Shown: positions 8,613 through 18,512, numbered from the stretch's first letter. The stretch: DNA of 64,000 bases from Verrucomicrobiales bacterium (GCA_028293125.1 JAQGPJ010000026.1:62001-126000), one strand, 5' to 3'. Translations and numbers: made by a program. The notes: generated from the letters alone by a model not told the origin.

Positions 8613-9914
8613 TCAGAACTCCCCGGAGCGGACCGCCAGAGTGTCATCAGCGGTGGGCACCGGCGTGGCGTGGAAGTTCATCTCCAGCTGCTTCAGGGGC
8701 AGGAAGCGCTGCCGCAGGGCGTCGCCGTCCAGCAGGCGGGCGCGGGGTGTGTGGTCCGCCGTCATCACGAAGGGCAGGCATTTGTTCAGATTGAGCCTCA
8801 GCCGCTTCAGGTCAGCCACATGCAGACGGCAGTGCCGGCGCGCCTCAAGGATGCGCAGCACGTTGCGGATGCCGAGCCCCGGCACCCGACAGAGCAGCTC
8901 CCTCGGGGCTTTGTTGACGTCCACCGGAAACACCGCGCGGTTTCCCAGGGCCCAAGCGAGTTTGGGATCGATCTCCAAAGGAAGCCGGGGAGCGGAGGCG
9001 GGCACCAGTTCCTCCACTTGGAAGCCGTAGAACCGGAGCAGCCAGTCGGCCTGATAAAGCCGGTGCTCGCGGAGCAGCGGCGGCGGCTTGAGGGGAAGCA
9101 GACTTGAAGGTTCGGGAATGGGGCTGAAGCCGGAGTAATACACTCTCTTCAGTTGATAGGACCGGTAAAGCTGGTCCGCCCGGCCCAGCACTGCGGCGTC
9201 GTCGGAGTCGTCGGCCCCCACCAGCATCTGGGTGCTCTGTCCGGTGGCGAAAGGCGGTCTGCGTGCAGGCCGCGCCGCTGCCGGCACCGTGCGGCCCCCG
9301 GACTCTTTGGCCTCCTCGATCCGGAGGCGGATTTTGCCCATGGCCTCCTGCGTTTTCACGAGATTCTTTTCCGGAGCCAGTTTTGCCAGTCCGGCCTCGG
9401 TGGGCAGCTCAATGTTGATGCTGATGCGGTCGGCATAGCGCCCTGCCCGCTCGATAAGCTCCTGCGAAGCCTCCGGAATGGTCTTTAAATGAATGTAGCC
9501 ACGGAACCAGTGCTCCTCCCGCAGGCGGCGCGCCACCTCGATCACCAGCTCCATGGTGTAATCCGCATTGCGGATGATGCCGGAACTCAGAAACAGCCCC
9601 TCAATGTAGTTCCGTTTGTAAAAGTCCAGCGTCAGCTGCACCACCTCCTCCACCGTGAAACGGGCGCGGGTGACGTTGCTGGACCGGCGGTTGATGCAGT
9701 AGTGGCAGTCGTAGAGGCACACATTGGTCAGCAGCACCTTGAGCAGGCTCACGCAGCGGCCATCCGGAGTGAAGCTGTGGCAAATCCCCGCCCCGCCGGT
9801 GGAGCCCACGCCCCGGCTGCCCTGCGAGTCCTTCCGAGCGGCACCGGAACTGGCGCAGGAGGCGTCGTATTTAGCCGCGTCCGCGAGGATTTGAAGTTTC
9901 CGGTCGATGTCCAT
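8613..9914 (-). CDS. putative DNA modification/repair radical SAM protein (TIGR03916 type)
   Basis: 433 residues. The radical SAM cluster motif C66-x3-C70-x2-C73 (CLYDCHYC) is intact and follows a Ser/Gly-rich N-terminus with additional cysteines. The middle is a typical radical SAM partial barrel. The C-terminal region holds a helix-hairpin-helix segment (RVPGLGIRNVLRIL), which implies DNA binding. This family occurs next to DUF4130 proteins, here fused to UdgX in the next gene 40 bp downstream. The predicted job is removal or alteration of a damaged base; the actual substrate is unknown. A low-complexity Ala/Arg/Pro insertion lies near residues 207-222. Confidence 0.9.
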   Translation of the reverse strand: MDIDRKLQILADAAKYDASCASSGAARKDSQGSRGVGSTGGAGICHSFTPDGRCVSLLKVLLTNVCLYDCHYCINRRSSNVTRARFTVEEVVQLTLDFYKRNYIEGLFLSSGIIRNADYTMELVIEVARRLREEHWFRGYIHLKTIPEASQELIERAGRYADRISINIELPTEAGLAKLAPEKNLVKTQEAMGKIRLRIEEAKESGGRTVPAAARPARRPPFATGQSTQMLVGADDSDDAAVLGRADQLYRSYQLKRVYYSGFSPIPEPSSLLPLKPPPLLREHRLYQADWLLRFYGFQVEELVPASAPRLPLEIDPKLAWALGNRAVFPVDVNKAPRELLCRVPGLGIRNVLRILEARRHCRLHVADLKRLRLNLNKCLPFVMTADHTPRARLLDGDALRQRFLPLKQLEMNFHATPVPTADDTLAVRSGEF

Positions 9915-10182
9915 AATTACAGCATTCTAAATACGCCTTCAGACCCTTCCCAAGCCTGCGGAATTATCTTTTTTACAGGCGCTTTTCGGGCGGATTCAAG
10001 GAGCAGCACGGAGGGTGCCGCCGGTCAGGATTTGTGGTCAGGGCACGGGTGGAGGAATAAAGGGAAGGCTGCGTCCGGGCGCAGGGACTGCCGCCGTCCC
10101 GGAGATTTTTGAAAAGATCGCCTAACAATTCAGAAAAGCGCAACCCGTGCGGCCATTACACCCGGAAAATCGTTTTCACATC

Positions 10183-10767
10183 ATGGCAGACCCTTTCCAC
10201 CCCGATGTTTCCGGCCCTGAAAAAGCCGATATGGCTGTGGCCCGGGCGGTGTCCCCTTACCGGAACACGCCGGTGGTCCGCGCTATTTCCCATTTTGCAA
10301 AGTTGGGGGATCAGCCGCCGCTGATGACGGTTTCCTCAGCGGTGCTCGGCATCGGTCTCCTGACGGGAAACAAACGCCTGGCGCGGGCCGGCCTGCGCAT
10401 GATCGCCGCCAACTCCCTGGCCCTCGTGGCGAAGAATTTCGTCAAGGAGCGGGTCGACCGGACCCGGCCTGAACTGCTGATCCGGGAGGGCCGGTACGAG
10501 ATGCGTCCGGGAACCAGTGACGACCACGCCAAAAGAAGCTTCCCCTCGGGACACAGCGCCTGCGCGACGGCCACGACGCGGGCCTTCGCGCGGGAGTATC
10601 CGGAATACGGGCAGCCCGCCAAGGCGGCGTCCTCTCTCATCGCCCTGAGCCAAGTGCCGCGGGGCACTCACTACCCGACGGATGTCGTAGCCGGCAGCGT
10701 AATTGGGTTTCTTGCCGAATGGGCGGTGGATAAACTCCTCCCCCGCCGGCGGAAAAAGCCGGATTGA
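10183..10767 (+). CDS. PAP2-family (type 2 phosphatidic acid) phosphatase
   Basis: 194 residues from the ATG at 10183; a GTG at 10147 would add 12 residues. All three PAP2 blocks are present: K88-x6-R95-P96, PSGH (121-124) and S156-x6-H163-x3-D167. The arginine that normally follows the serine in the third block (SR) is replaced by Q157, a departure from consensus at a phosphate-contacting residue. Two or three hydrophobic segments (about 50-62, 75-86 and 168-185) suggest a membrane-associated enzyme acting on lipid phosphates such as phosphatidic acid, PG-phosphate or undecaprenyl diphosphate. It diverges from the radical SAM gene, with 268 bp between them that must hold both promoters. Confidence 0.85.
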   Translation: MADPFHPDVSGPEKADMAVARAVSPYRNTPVVRAISHFAKLGDQPPLMTVSSAVLGIGLLTGNKRLARAGLRMIAANSLALVAKNFVKERVDRTRPELLIREGRYEMRPGTSDDHAKRSFPSGHSACATATTRAFAREYPEYGQPAKAASSLIALSQVPRGTHYPTDVVAGSVIGFLAEWAVDKLLPRRRKKPD

Positions 10768-10940
10768 GCTTAATCACGTGCCGTGCAGACCGGCCCATAT
10801 CGTTGTGAACAGGCGGTCCGGCCCGGGCAAGGCTGCCTGAAAAATCCTCGCAAGGGGTATGCCAGCTCCCTGTCCGCCGTTCACCGGAGTCAGCATTCAG
10901 CATTTCAATCACGCCCTGCCAGCGGAAGTCCGCTTTTTCC

Positions 10941-11906
10941 TCAGCGCTTTCCCCGACGGCGTCCCGCGCGGTCCTTTTCAATCACGCCGCGCAGCCATTC
11001 AGGGTTGGGCAGACAGGCCTCCCCCGCATAACCATACAGCGGGCGGTCGGCGCGGCCGGAGAATCCCAAGGTGGTCCGCACAAATCCGGTGACGGTGACA
11101 CCGATGCAGCTGTTGATCCCCGCCAGCCGTCCGTCCGCCAGCACCAGCGGCCCGCCGCTGTCCCCGAAGTTCAGGGGCACATCATGGCCAACCACCCGCC
11201 AGGCGGTCCCGTTTTCATCTGTCTGCACCTCCGAGACATTCAGAATGCGTCCGGCGGCGGTCGCCCCCAGCGGATTGTCATGCACGATCCCCGACCATCC
11301 AGTGGCCGCCACCGCAGTGTCGGGTTTCAGCCGTTCCACTTTGGCCAGCTGAAAGGGAAAGGCCGGTGTCACCGGTGCCTGGATGACCGCCAGATCCGGC
11401 CCATGCGGCCCGGTATTGCCCAACCAGACCACACGGGCCTGGGTCTTGATCAGCTGCAGGCGGTCGTTGAGCGCCACCAGGGTCATATCGCCATTGGTCA
11501 CGCAGTGCGCGGCGGTGAGGAAATAACCATCCTTGGTGATGGGCACCGCGGAGGAGATGGAGCCGGACTTGCCGGTGAAGCTGACATCAAAAATCTCGGA
11601 ACCGTTTTTGCCGGCATGGCTGCCCACGGAAATGGAGTCCCAGTGGGAGAGCAGGAGCCCGGTGCGCACCTCCACCGTCTTCAGCAGAGGCGCGGCTTCC
11701 CTGGAGCCGGTTGACCAGCCATGGAGGCTGGGGGCTTTGCGCAGCTGCAGGGCTTTATCCACCTGTCCCATGGTCATCTGCCCCACCACCGCGGTGCAGG
11801 AGGGGAGCAGAAACACGGCGCACACCGCCAGCCATGCACGCTGAATCCATTGCGGGAGACACCGGCGGGAGGAATGATGCGGATCGGAGGAGGGCAAAGA
11901 ATTCAT
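10941..11906 (-). CDS. trypsin-like serine protease, predicted lipoprotein
   Basis: 321 residues from the ATG at 11906; the longer frame upstream lacks support. A signal peptide ends in a lipobox (LPSC, C37), so the protein is probably lipid-anchored. The chymotrypsin-fold triad is complete: H134 in TAAHC, D171 in DLAV and S250 in GDSGGP. The insert after the serine and the RRRGKR tail are not family features. There is no PDZ domain, so it is not a DegP/HtrA-type protease. It likely cleaves extracytoplasmic proteins; substrate unknown. It converges on the PAP2 gene and lies downstream of the giant LTD/CotH gene, 375 bp away, so it probably has its own promoter. Confidence 0.85.
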   Translation of the reverse strand: MNSLPSSDPHHSSRRCLPQWIQRAWLAVCAVFLLPSCTAVVGQMTMGQVDKALQLRKAPSLHGWSTGSREAAPLLKTVEVRTGLLLSHWDSISVGSHAGKNGSEIFDVSFTGKSGSISSAVPITKDGYFLTAAHCVTNGDMTLVALNDRLQLIKTQARVVWLGNTGPHGPDLAVIQAPVTPAFPFQLAKVERLKPDTAVAATGWSGIVHDNPLGATAAGRILNVSEVQTDENGTAWRVVGHDVPLNFGDSGGPLVLADGRLAGINSCIGVTVTGFVRTTLGFSGRADRPLYGYAGEACLPNPEWLRGVIEKDRAGRRRGKR

Positions 11907-12281
11907 CGGACGCGGATCGGACCACCGCCGGGAGGGAAAGGGACGATTCAGCCGCACCGCCAAAACTCCGTCCAAAACCGGATCCGGCGCGTGCTGGACA
12001 GAATACAATGCCAAAGAATGCTCGGGCTGCAAGGGCGGGGTCCTTTGGGAATGGAATTCAGAAAAACCTCTATCAGGGCAGGCGTCTGCGGAGAGAGGCT
12101 GATCTTTTCAATGCAGCAACGCCGCCCGATTGAACCGGCGGTTATGAACAGCCGAAGCAATTCCAGAACCATTTTCCTGCTGAATGAGGCAGGATCCGTC
12201 AAGGAAGGCGGCAGTGCCTGGATTCAGTGCCGGGAAGCCCATGAACAGCCATGGACTTTCCGGCCAAACCGGAGGATGACT
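11907..12281. other. 375-bp gap without a convincing gene
   Basis: This stretch lies between the start of the protease gene and the stop of the giant LTD/CotH gene, both on the minus strand. It should contain the promoter of the protease gene and the 3' end of the giant transcript. An 84-codon minus-strand frame crosses it but lacks a ribosome-binding site and looks non-coding. I see no hairpin followed by a T-run. Confidence 0.5.
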
Positions 12282-15200
12282 CTATTTTTTCTGAACCTGA
12301 AGACGAAAGAACCGGGCAGTTCCAGCCGCCGCCGAGGCATCCCAAGTCTGCCACGATTTCAGGTCCGCGCTGCTTTGAACAGTGACGGTCACCGCTTCGG
12401 CATTGGGATCCAGTGGCCAGGAGATGGCCGGCTTTCCATCCACGCCCAGGGTGATCACCGGATCGCCGGGCCGGGAGGCGGCGTTGGTGTCGCTGGTGCC
12501 GAAGGCGTATTCCAGCAGGGCATTGAAACCATCACGGTCCGCATCCGCCATGGGATCTCCGGGAAAGACCACAGCGTCGGAAGTTCCAGGGCTTCCGTTC
12601 ACTTGCGTGCTTTCCCGCCAAGTGTAGTCATCCGGATCGGGGCTGGTGCTGCTGATCACCCGCACCAGCGTTTTCCCGTCGCCGTCAGTGGAGGGGATGT
12701 TGTCCTTGTATTCGAAGCGGAAGATCACCTGACCGTTCGCGGCGTAGAGCACGATGGATTCGCCCGCATTGTCCAGCGCTCCGGTAAAGTCGCCGACCAT
12801 ATTCAGGCCCGCGCCATACATGGCGGTCATGGCCGCCGCGTTTTTCACCACCAGAATCCTCGCGCCCGGAGCCAGCTGCACCCCGGAGGCGAACAGGAAG
12901 GAGAAGCCCTGGCTGTTCTCATCATCGAAGTGGCAGCCGGAGAGGTCCAGCGTGTCGGAGGTGATGTTCAGCAGCTCCACAAACTCTGTGAGATCACCGC
13001 TGCCGGGAGGGTTGTAGTTGAGCTCGCTGACCAGCAGCGTGCCTGCCGCCGCCGGGAAAACGGTGGCGGTGGCGGTGATGGTGATCGGGGCGCTGCCGGT
13101 CACATTGTCGTCGCGGTCCACCGCCTCCAGCACGTAAACCTGGGTGCCGCCGCGCACGGGGATGTCGATGCTCCATGAATCCACATCCGTCCATGTCACC
13201 GGCAGCGGGCTATTGCTGCCCCGCAGCCGGATATTGGCCACATCAATCCAGCCGTCACCCCTCACATTCGCTGTGGGCGTGGTCACCGTCAGCGGACCGG
13301 CGGTGGTGATGCGGAAAGGCACCTGGGCCACGGCGGTGTTGACCTGGGCGCGGGCGTAGTTGGCCCGGTTCCGGAGGAAGCTCAGGGAGCTGGTCATGCT
13401 GACCCCGAACCGGCTGTAGTGAGTGGCCCACCGGGTCAGATAGGCGTCATTGAAGGATTTGTTCAGGAAATCCAGCACATGTCCCCAGTAAACCCGCTTC
13501 CATGCGGGCGTGGCGATGAACTTCGCCAACTCAGGGTTTGGCGTCAGCGAGGCGCTGGGGTTCGACTGGTCGAGAAAATCGAAATCCCAGGGAATGTGCA
13601 CCATCTTTCCACCGGGTGGCGTGTAGAAAATGGCGTTGTGCTGCGAGCCGACGGCATAGGTGTCCGTGGTTCCAAAAAGAATGGGCCCGACGAGGCTGCG
13701 CAGGAAACTGTTTCCGTCCACCAGCGCATTGGTCTGGGTGAGGAAATTGGCCCCCGACTGACCGAGAGCGGTCACCGCCGGAATGATTTTGCTGTAGTCA
13801 TCCTCCTCCCGGTTGTTGCGGATCAGCCAATGCCAGCGGTAGCGCTCCTTCTGCGCCAAAGTTCCCAAGCTGCCCACGGACACGCCGGCGACGCCCTCGC
13901 CCTCCTGGGGGTACTTCAGACCTTCCGGCGTATTGCCCACCGTCTGCGTCAGGGGATAGATCAGTTCATATTTGAAAAACGTCCCGTCCGCGCCGTTTTC
14001 CCACTGGCCGTCGAGGTATTCCGAATCAAACCGGGATTTGGAGAAAATGGCGGCACCTGTGAAATTCGTTTTAGTTCCGATGATCCGCACAATGTCATCC
14101 TCGGTGGTGTAAACACCGCCTGCGGCATTCATCACCGCTTTGATAAGGATTTCGTACTGGTTCTGAGCGACCCCCCCGGAGCGGTCAATGGCCACGGTGG
14201 TATGGGTGCCCAGAAACGGCTCATCGCGGCCGAAGTCCACGATATACCCCACCCGCAGGTCGCTGCTGCGTCCATGCTCGCTGCTTTTCAGGCGGACGCT
14301 GGCATCGTAATACACCTCCTGGTCATCATAGATGAAGGTGCAGGGCAGCTTCTCATTGCTCATCTGATTGACGTTCGTGTGGATGAACGTCTGGTCCGCG
14401 GTGGTCATGACCACCCGCAGATTGTGGGGTTTGCCTCCGGTGCTCAGCGAGTAGTTCGAGGCATTGTCATTCCATGGAATGATGGCGCGGGAATCCGGCC
14501 CGGCGGCGGGGAAAAAGCTCTCCGCTCCCTGCCCGTCCACGGCCCTGACATAAAACTGCACCTTGGCCGACAGCGGCTTGCCGGGAATGACGGCGGAATA
14601 CTGCCCGCCTGACCCTGCGGTCATGGGTGTGGAGGTGAATGCCGCACCGTTGGTGGAGGTGAACAGCTCCACGGAGGCCAAGCCCTGCGGATCGTTCACG
14701 GTCACCGTGACCGTTGCCGGGGCATTCGCCGCCGGCAGCACCGGGCTGTGGGAAAGATTCGCGAAGGTCGGCCCGGCATTGGCAACACGATTGGAGTTCA
14801 CCGCGCCTGGAGTGCCGCCGCTGTCGGGGGCGCTCAGCAACGTGGTCTGCGCCAGGCGGTTCAGATAACACCGGGTGTTCAGCTTGTTGGAACCCTTCAG
14901 CCACCGGGCCCGCAGGCTGATTCTGTAGGTTCTGGCGGCATTCAGGGTCACATAGGATGTGCCCACGCGGAAGGTGGTCTCCGCGTGGTTGCTCATGTGC
15001 TCGGTCGGACCCACCGCTTTAAGCTTCAGCACTTTGTTGCCGGGATTGTCCGGATCGTCCACCACCATGCTGTGGCAGTGGTTGCCCACCAGTCTCCACT
15101 TCCCGGCGGCACCGGGAGTACCGGCGGTGTCATTGGTGAAGCTGCCGTTCTGAATCAGCTCGCGGTTGGTGCCGGCGGGATCCTCGATCACACTGACATC

Positions 15201-18005
15201 GTCAATGAGCACCTCCCCTTCAGAAAGCAGTCCCATGATGAACTCATTGTAATAAGTGGGGTCGTTTCCGATATTGGCTCCGGTGCCCTGATAGGTGATG
15301 GTTTCCCACTTCCCGCGAGCCGTCTCATTGCTTTCGCTCCACGACTCAGCCTTGCTGTTGTCGGCGTTGGGATCCTTCAGCTCCAGACTGCATCCGGAGC
15401 CGTCCGCCCATTCCGCCCAGCGGCCACTGTCAAAATAGGACACCTCATCCACCACATTGTCCGCCGCGTCCCGCAGGCGGATCATCTCCCCCTTCCCTGA
15501 CAGGCTGCCACTCCAGGGCCCCAGGGCCGGAACACCGGGATGGGCGGCGGCGAAGGACGCCATGTCCCCCGTGATCACCAGATAACCATTCGCGGGCACA
15601 ACCGTGCCTCCGGGGAAAAGGTAATCCACCCCGTCGGAGAACTTCCAGTCGCCAATATTCACCGGTGCGCCGCTTTTGTTGTGAAGCTCCAGCCACTGCT
15701 CCGCGGAGCCGCTGCGGGATTTGTAGAAAATCTCATTGATGACCAAGGCATCGCTGACGGTGGTGACATTCGGCGAGCCGAAGCTCGGGGCGTCCGGATG
15801 CCCCCATCCGCCGTCCGGCGTCAGACCCCGCAGCCGTCCCGTGACCACCCGGGAGTCCGCAACCTCATAACCGGTGCTCCCCACGAGGCTGAGCCTTTCC
15901 CCATCCGCCGGGGTGAAGCCCAGCGCCGTGGTGTCCAGCACCAGGCGCGCTCCGGCGGCCAGTGCGGAGGCAGGCAGCGGCACCGTTCTGCCGGCGCTGG
16001 TGGTCAATGTCCAGCCCGTCAGATTGAGCACCGAGGCCGAGGCGTTCGTCAGCTCCACTTTGAAGGCGGGGTCAACCGCTCCGGAGAGTTCACTGAAAAC
16101 CAGTGTGGGCGCGGTGTCCGCGGGAGGGGCCAAGGTTTCCACCACCACCAGATCCGCTCCAAAAAGGAGGTCATTCTCCCCGGCCGCCTGGCTCACCTCC
16201 ACCGACAGCACATTTTTCCCATGCAGCAGCTGAGTCCCAGGCAGGGGAACCGCCGCCGTGGGAAAGGAGGCATTGGGGATGGCCGACACCGCCGGCACAT
16301 TGTTGCGGTAAATCTCGACACCGTTCAGGTAATACACCGCTCCGTCGTCCGCCACCGGCCACAGTTCCAAGGAAGCCCGGGTGGGATTTCCGGTGTAATT
16401 GAAGGTGGTGCGGAAATACCGGGGCTCCGGTCCCGCCTGCACCGTGGTCGTCACCACCGGGCTGGGCAGGGGCGGAGTCACCGGACCGCTGACAGCCTCG
16501 GCGGTGGGAGCAGTGAGGGGAGTATAGGCGCCGGCGGTAAGTCCGGCAATGGACCGCGCCGGAAGTGCCTTGGACCACACCGCCACATCCGAAATGCGCC
16601 CTTTGAAGCATTCGGCGCTGCCCAGCGGATCACCTCCGATGAAAAAAGGCATCGTGCCTGTCTGGGGGGCGCTGACCCGCTTGGTGCCGTTGAATTTTCC
16701 ATCGCGGTAGGCGGTGAGCACCTCCTGCTTTTTCACGAAGGCCAGATGGTGCCAGACACCGGTGTCACTCAGGGGAGTGGTGAAAAACGCGGTATTCTCC
16801 ACTCCGCTGCGGGTATAGGTGGCGCCCGTGGCGGACATTTTGAGATAGTCCAGCGGAGTGAAACTGCCTGATCCGTCAAACTTCGAGCGGTTGCCCAGAA
16901 TGACCGCCGTTCCCTGCTCCACCGGCCCGCTGTTGGGATCGCCCGCCGTGACCGCCAAGGGATCAGCCCCGCTTTTCACCCAGCAGACCCACGTGAAATC
17001 CGTGGTCAGACTTTGCTTGGGAATAAAGGCGTCGGCAATGCTGATGCGGTCATCCACCCCGTCGAATTCCGCCACCTGCCCGCGCACCGGGTCATTCACC
17101 CAGGCCGCCCCGTTCATCAGCGAACCCGCCGGCTTTCCCTCCACGGAATTCGCGGCGGCCACGCCCTCCGCCTCATTCAGCCTCCACCATCCAAGGATAT
17201 TGGTGGCCGGACCGCTGAGCGCCGGCTGCACGGCGTCCGCCGAGGCTCCGCCGCCCGTGAAAAGCCCTGCCCCTGAGGACCAGGCGGTGTCATCGAATCC
17301 GACCTCCCTCCAATTGGCCGGCGGGGCCGTGCCGTTGTCCGAGTAGGCCCAAACCGCGCCGGTGGGCACCATCCGGACCCTGGTGGGAGCGGTGCCGGCT
17401 TCCAGGAAATTTGCCCGGCCCGGAGTGCCGCCGATCTCATTGCTGGCGGTCCACAGCTGCGGATTGTCCCCGGCACTGGCCTTCCGCCGCGCCAAGGTGA
17501 CACCGCCGCCGTCCGGGCCCACCGGCCATTCCCCGCTCTCGGAGTACTCCACCTCATCCATGATCCGTCCGGTCTGATTCACCAGTCGGATGCGGTCACC
17601 CGCGTTGTTGAGGCTGCCGGTGAAGGGGCCCATAGCCCCCGCAATCTGCGAGGGTGCCGCCGCGATGACCACATAGGCACCGCCGGGGAGAATGAAATTG
17701 GGAGGGAACTGATAGTTGATGCCGCCGGTCAGCGCCCAGTTGGAAAGGTTGACATCCACTCCCTGCAGGCTGCGCAGTTCCACCCATTCCGTCTGATTGT
17801 CACCGGGGGGATGGTACTGGATTTCATTGATGACCACCACACTGTCATACGCTGCCGCCTGTGCGGAGCGGGGCGCTGCGGCCAGCGCCAAAGTCACAGC
17901 GGATAAAATTCGGGCGGACAGGGAGAGGGAAAGACGCGGCAAGGGGTTGGGCACGGGAATCATAGCCAGTGGGGGGGGCGGCAGAAGGGGGGGACGAACG
18001 GACAT
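12282..18005 (-). CDS. giant exported lamin-tail / CotH-kinase-like surface protein
   Basis: 1,907 residues from the ATG at 18005. The frame is open a further 168 codons upstream, but that part overlaps a plus-strand gene and looks non-coding. Order: signal peptide (ends about SAQAA), lamin-tail domain (VVINEIQYHP), concanavalin/LamG-like domain (GWWRLNEAEG onward), a beta-sandwich with VYYLNGVEI, a second and a third lamin-tail domain (LVINEIFYKS), a carbohydrate-binding-like region with EVLIDDVSV, a short Ig/Fn3-like region, a CotH-like domain ending HIPWDFDFLD, a fourth lamin-tail domain (LLVSELNYNP), and a calcium-loop-like tail (DADRDGFNALLEYAFGT). CotH proteins are atypical kinases of secreted proteins. 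The probable location is the cell surface or outside; the target is unknown. Confidence 0.85.
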   Translation of the reverse strand: MSVRPPLLPPPPLAMIPVPNPLPRLSLSLSARILSAVTLALAAAPRSAQAAAYDSVVVINEIQYHPPGDNQTEWVELRSLQGVDVNLSNWALTGGINYQFPPNFILPGGAYVVIAAAPSQIAGAMGPFTGSLNNAGDRIRLVNQTGRIMDEVEYSESGEWPVGPDGGGVTLARRKASAGDNPQLWTASNEIGGTPGRANFLEAGTAPTRVRMVPTGAVWAYSDNGTAPPANWREVGFDDTAWSSGAGLFTGGGASADAVQPALSGPATNILGWWRLNEAEGVAAANSVEGKPAGSLMNGAAWVNDPVRGQVAEFDGVDDRISIADAFIPKQSLTTDFTWVCWVKSGADPLAVTAGDPNSGPVEQGTAVILGNRSKFDGSGSFTPLDYLKMSATGATYTRSGVENTAFFTTPLSDTGVWHHLAFVKKQEVLTAYRDGKFNGTKRVSAPQTGTMPFFIGGDPLGSAECFKGRISDVAVWSKALPARSIAGLTAGAYTPLTAPTAEAVSGPVTPPLPSPVVTTTVQAGPEPRYFRTTFNYTGNPTRASLELWPVADDGAVYYLNGVEIYRNNVPAVSAIPNASFPTAAVPLPGTQLLHGKNVLSVEVSQAAGENDLLFGADLVVVETLAPPADTAPTLVFSELSGAVDPAFKVELTNASASVLNLTGWTLTTSAGRTVPLPASALAAGARLVLDTTALGFTPADGERLSLVGSTGYEVADSRVVTGRLRGLTPDGGWGHPDAPSFGSPNVTTVSDALVINEIFYKSRSGSAEQWLELHNKSGAPVNIGDWKFSDGVDYLFPGGTVVPANGYLVITGDMASFAAAHPGVPALGPWSGSLSGKGEMIRLRDAADNVVDEVSYFDSGRWAEWADGSGCSLELKDPNADNSKAESWSESNETARGKWETITYQGTGANIGNDPTYYNEFIMGLLSEGEVLIDDVSVIEDPAGTNRELIQNGSFTNDTAGTPGAAGKWRLVGNHCHSMVVDDPDNPGNKVLKLKAVGPTEHMSNHAETTFRVGTSYVTLNAARTYRISLRARWLKGSNKLNTRCYLNRLAQTTLLSAPDSGGTPGAVNSNRVANAGPTFANLSHSPVLPAANAPATVTVTVNDPQGLASVELFTSTNGAAFTSTPMTAGSGGQYSAVIPGKPLSAKVQFYVRAVDGQGAESFFPAAGPDSRAIIPWNDNASNYSLSTGGKPHNLRVVMTTADQTFIHTNVNQMSNEKLPCTFIYDDQEVYYDASVRLKSSEHGRSSDLRVGYIVDFGRDEPFLGTHTTVAIDRSGGVAQNQYEILIKAVMNAAGGVYTTEDDIVRIIGTKTNFTGAAIFSKSRFDSEYLDGQWENGADGTFFKYELIYPLTQTVGNTPEGLKYPQEGEGVAGVSVGSLGTLAQKERYRWHWLIRNNREEDDYSKIIPAVTALGQSGANFLTQTNALVDGNSFLRSLVGPILFGTTDTYAVGSQHNAIFYTPPGGKMVHIPWDFDFLDQSNPSASLTPNPELAKFIATPAWKRVYWGHVLDFLNKSFNDAYLTRWATHYSRFGVSMTSSLSFLRNRANYARAQVNTAVAQVPFRITTAGPLTVTTPTANVRGDGWIDVANIRLRGSNSPLPVTWTDVDSWSIDIPVRGGTQVYVLEAVDRDDNVTGSAPITITATATVFPAAAGTLLVSELNYNPPGSGDLTEFVELLNITSDTLDLSGCHFDDENSQGFSFLFASGVQLAPGARILVVKNAAAMTAMYGAGLNMVGDFTGALDNAGESIVLYAANGQVIFRFEYKDNIPSTDGDGKTLVRVISSTSPDPDDYTWRESTQVNGSPGTSDAVVFPGDPMADADRDGFNALLEYAFGTSDTNAASRPGDPVITLGVDGKPAISWPLDPNAEAVTVTVQSSADLKSWQTWDASAAAGTARFFRLQVQKK

Positions 18006-18164
18006 GACAGCCCGTGCCTTCCAACATGAGGTTTTAAAGTTTGCCGGGTAATCCAGCCTCAATGCAAGCTTATTCACCCCGCAGACCCGGTTTTCCACTA
18101 CTTGCCGGATGAAAAACCCGGATGCATGGGGGAGTTCCCTACCCTGCCTCTGCGTTTCTTCCCT

Positions 18165-18488
18165 ATGAATCCCACCGCCCCCGTGCACTTTCTTCGTCGG
18201 ACTGCCCAGTTTGAGGGTCTGTCCTTTCTGGTGCTCCTGTTCATCGCCATGCCGCTCAAATACCTCGCCGGCCAGCCCATGGCAGTGAAGGTTTTTGGCA
18301 TGATTCACGGCGTGCTTTTTGTGATCCTCTGCCTTGCCCTGCTGCGGGCCCATCTGGCGGCGCGGTGGGCCGCCGGGCGCAGTGTGCTGGTTTTTGCATC
18401 CTCCCTGATTCCCTTTGGGCCAATGCTGATTGACCGCCGTCTCCGCGCCTGGGAGGCCGAAGCCGCCTCCGGAAAGCCCCGGGCCTGA
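18165..18488 (+). CDS. DUF3817 family small membrane protein
   Basis: 107 residues from the ATG at 18165; a longer frame to 18102 has a charged leader unlike the family. The FRRTAQFEG-like opening (LRRTAQFEGLSF) followed by two or three hydrophobic helices (about 20-33, 42-60 and 72-88) matches DUF3817 (YdzA-like) integral membrane proteins of unknown function. It diverges from the giant LTD/CotH gene (160 bp between starts) and converges on the TPM-like membrane gene, with only 24 bp between stop codons. No partner gene is evident. Confidence 0.8.
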   Translation: MNPTAPVHFLRRTAQFEGLSFLVLLFIAMPLKYLAGQPMAVKVFGMIHGVLFVILCLALLRAHLAARWAAGRSVLVFASSLIPFGPMLIDRRLRAWEAEAASGKPRA

Positions 18489-18512
18489 TGCCGCACGTGG
18501 ATCCTTCACAGC

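Noticed and set aside
18006-18509. N-terminal extension of the giant LTD/CotH frame
   Set aside because: It overlaps the DUF3817 gene on the other strand and precedes the true signal peptide; composition is non-coding.
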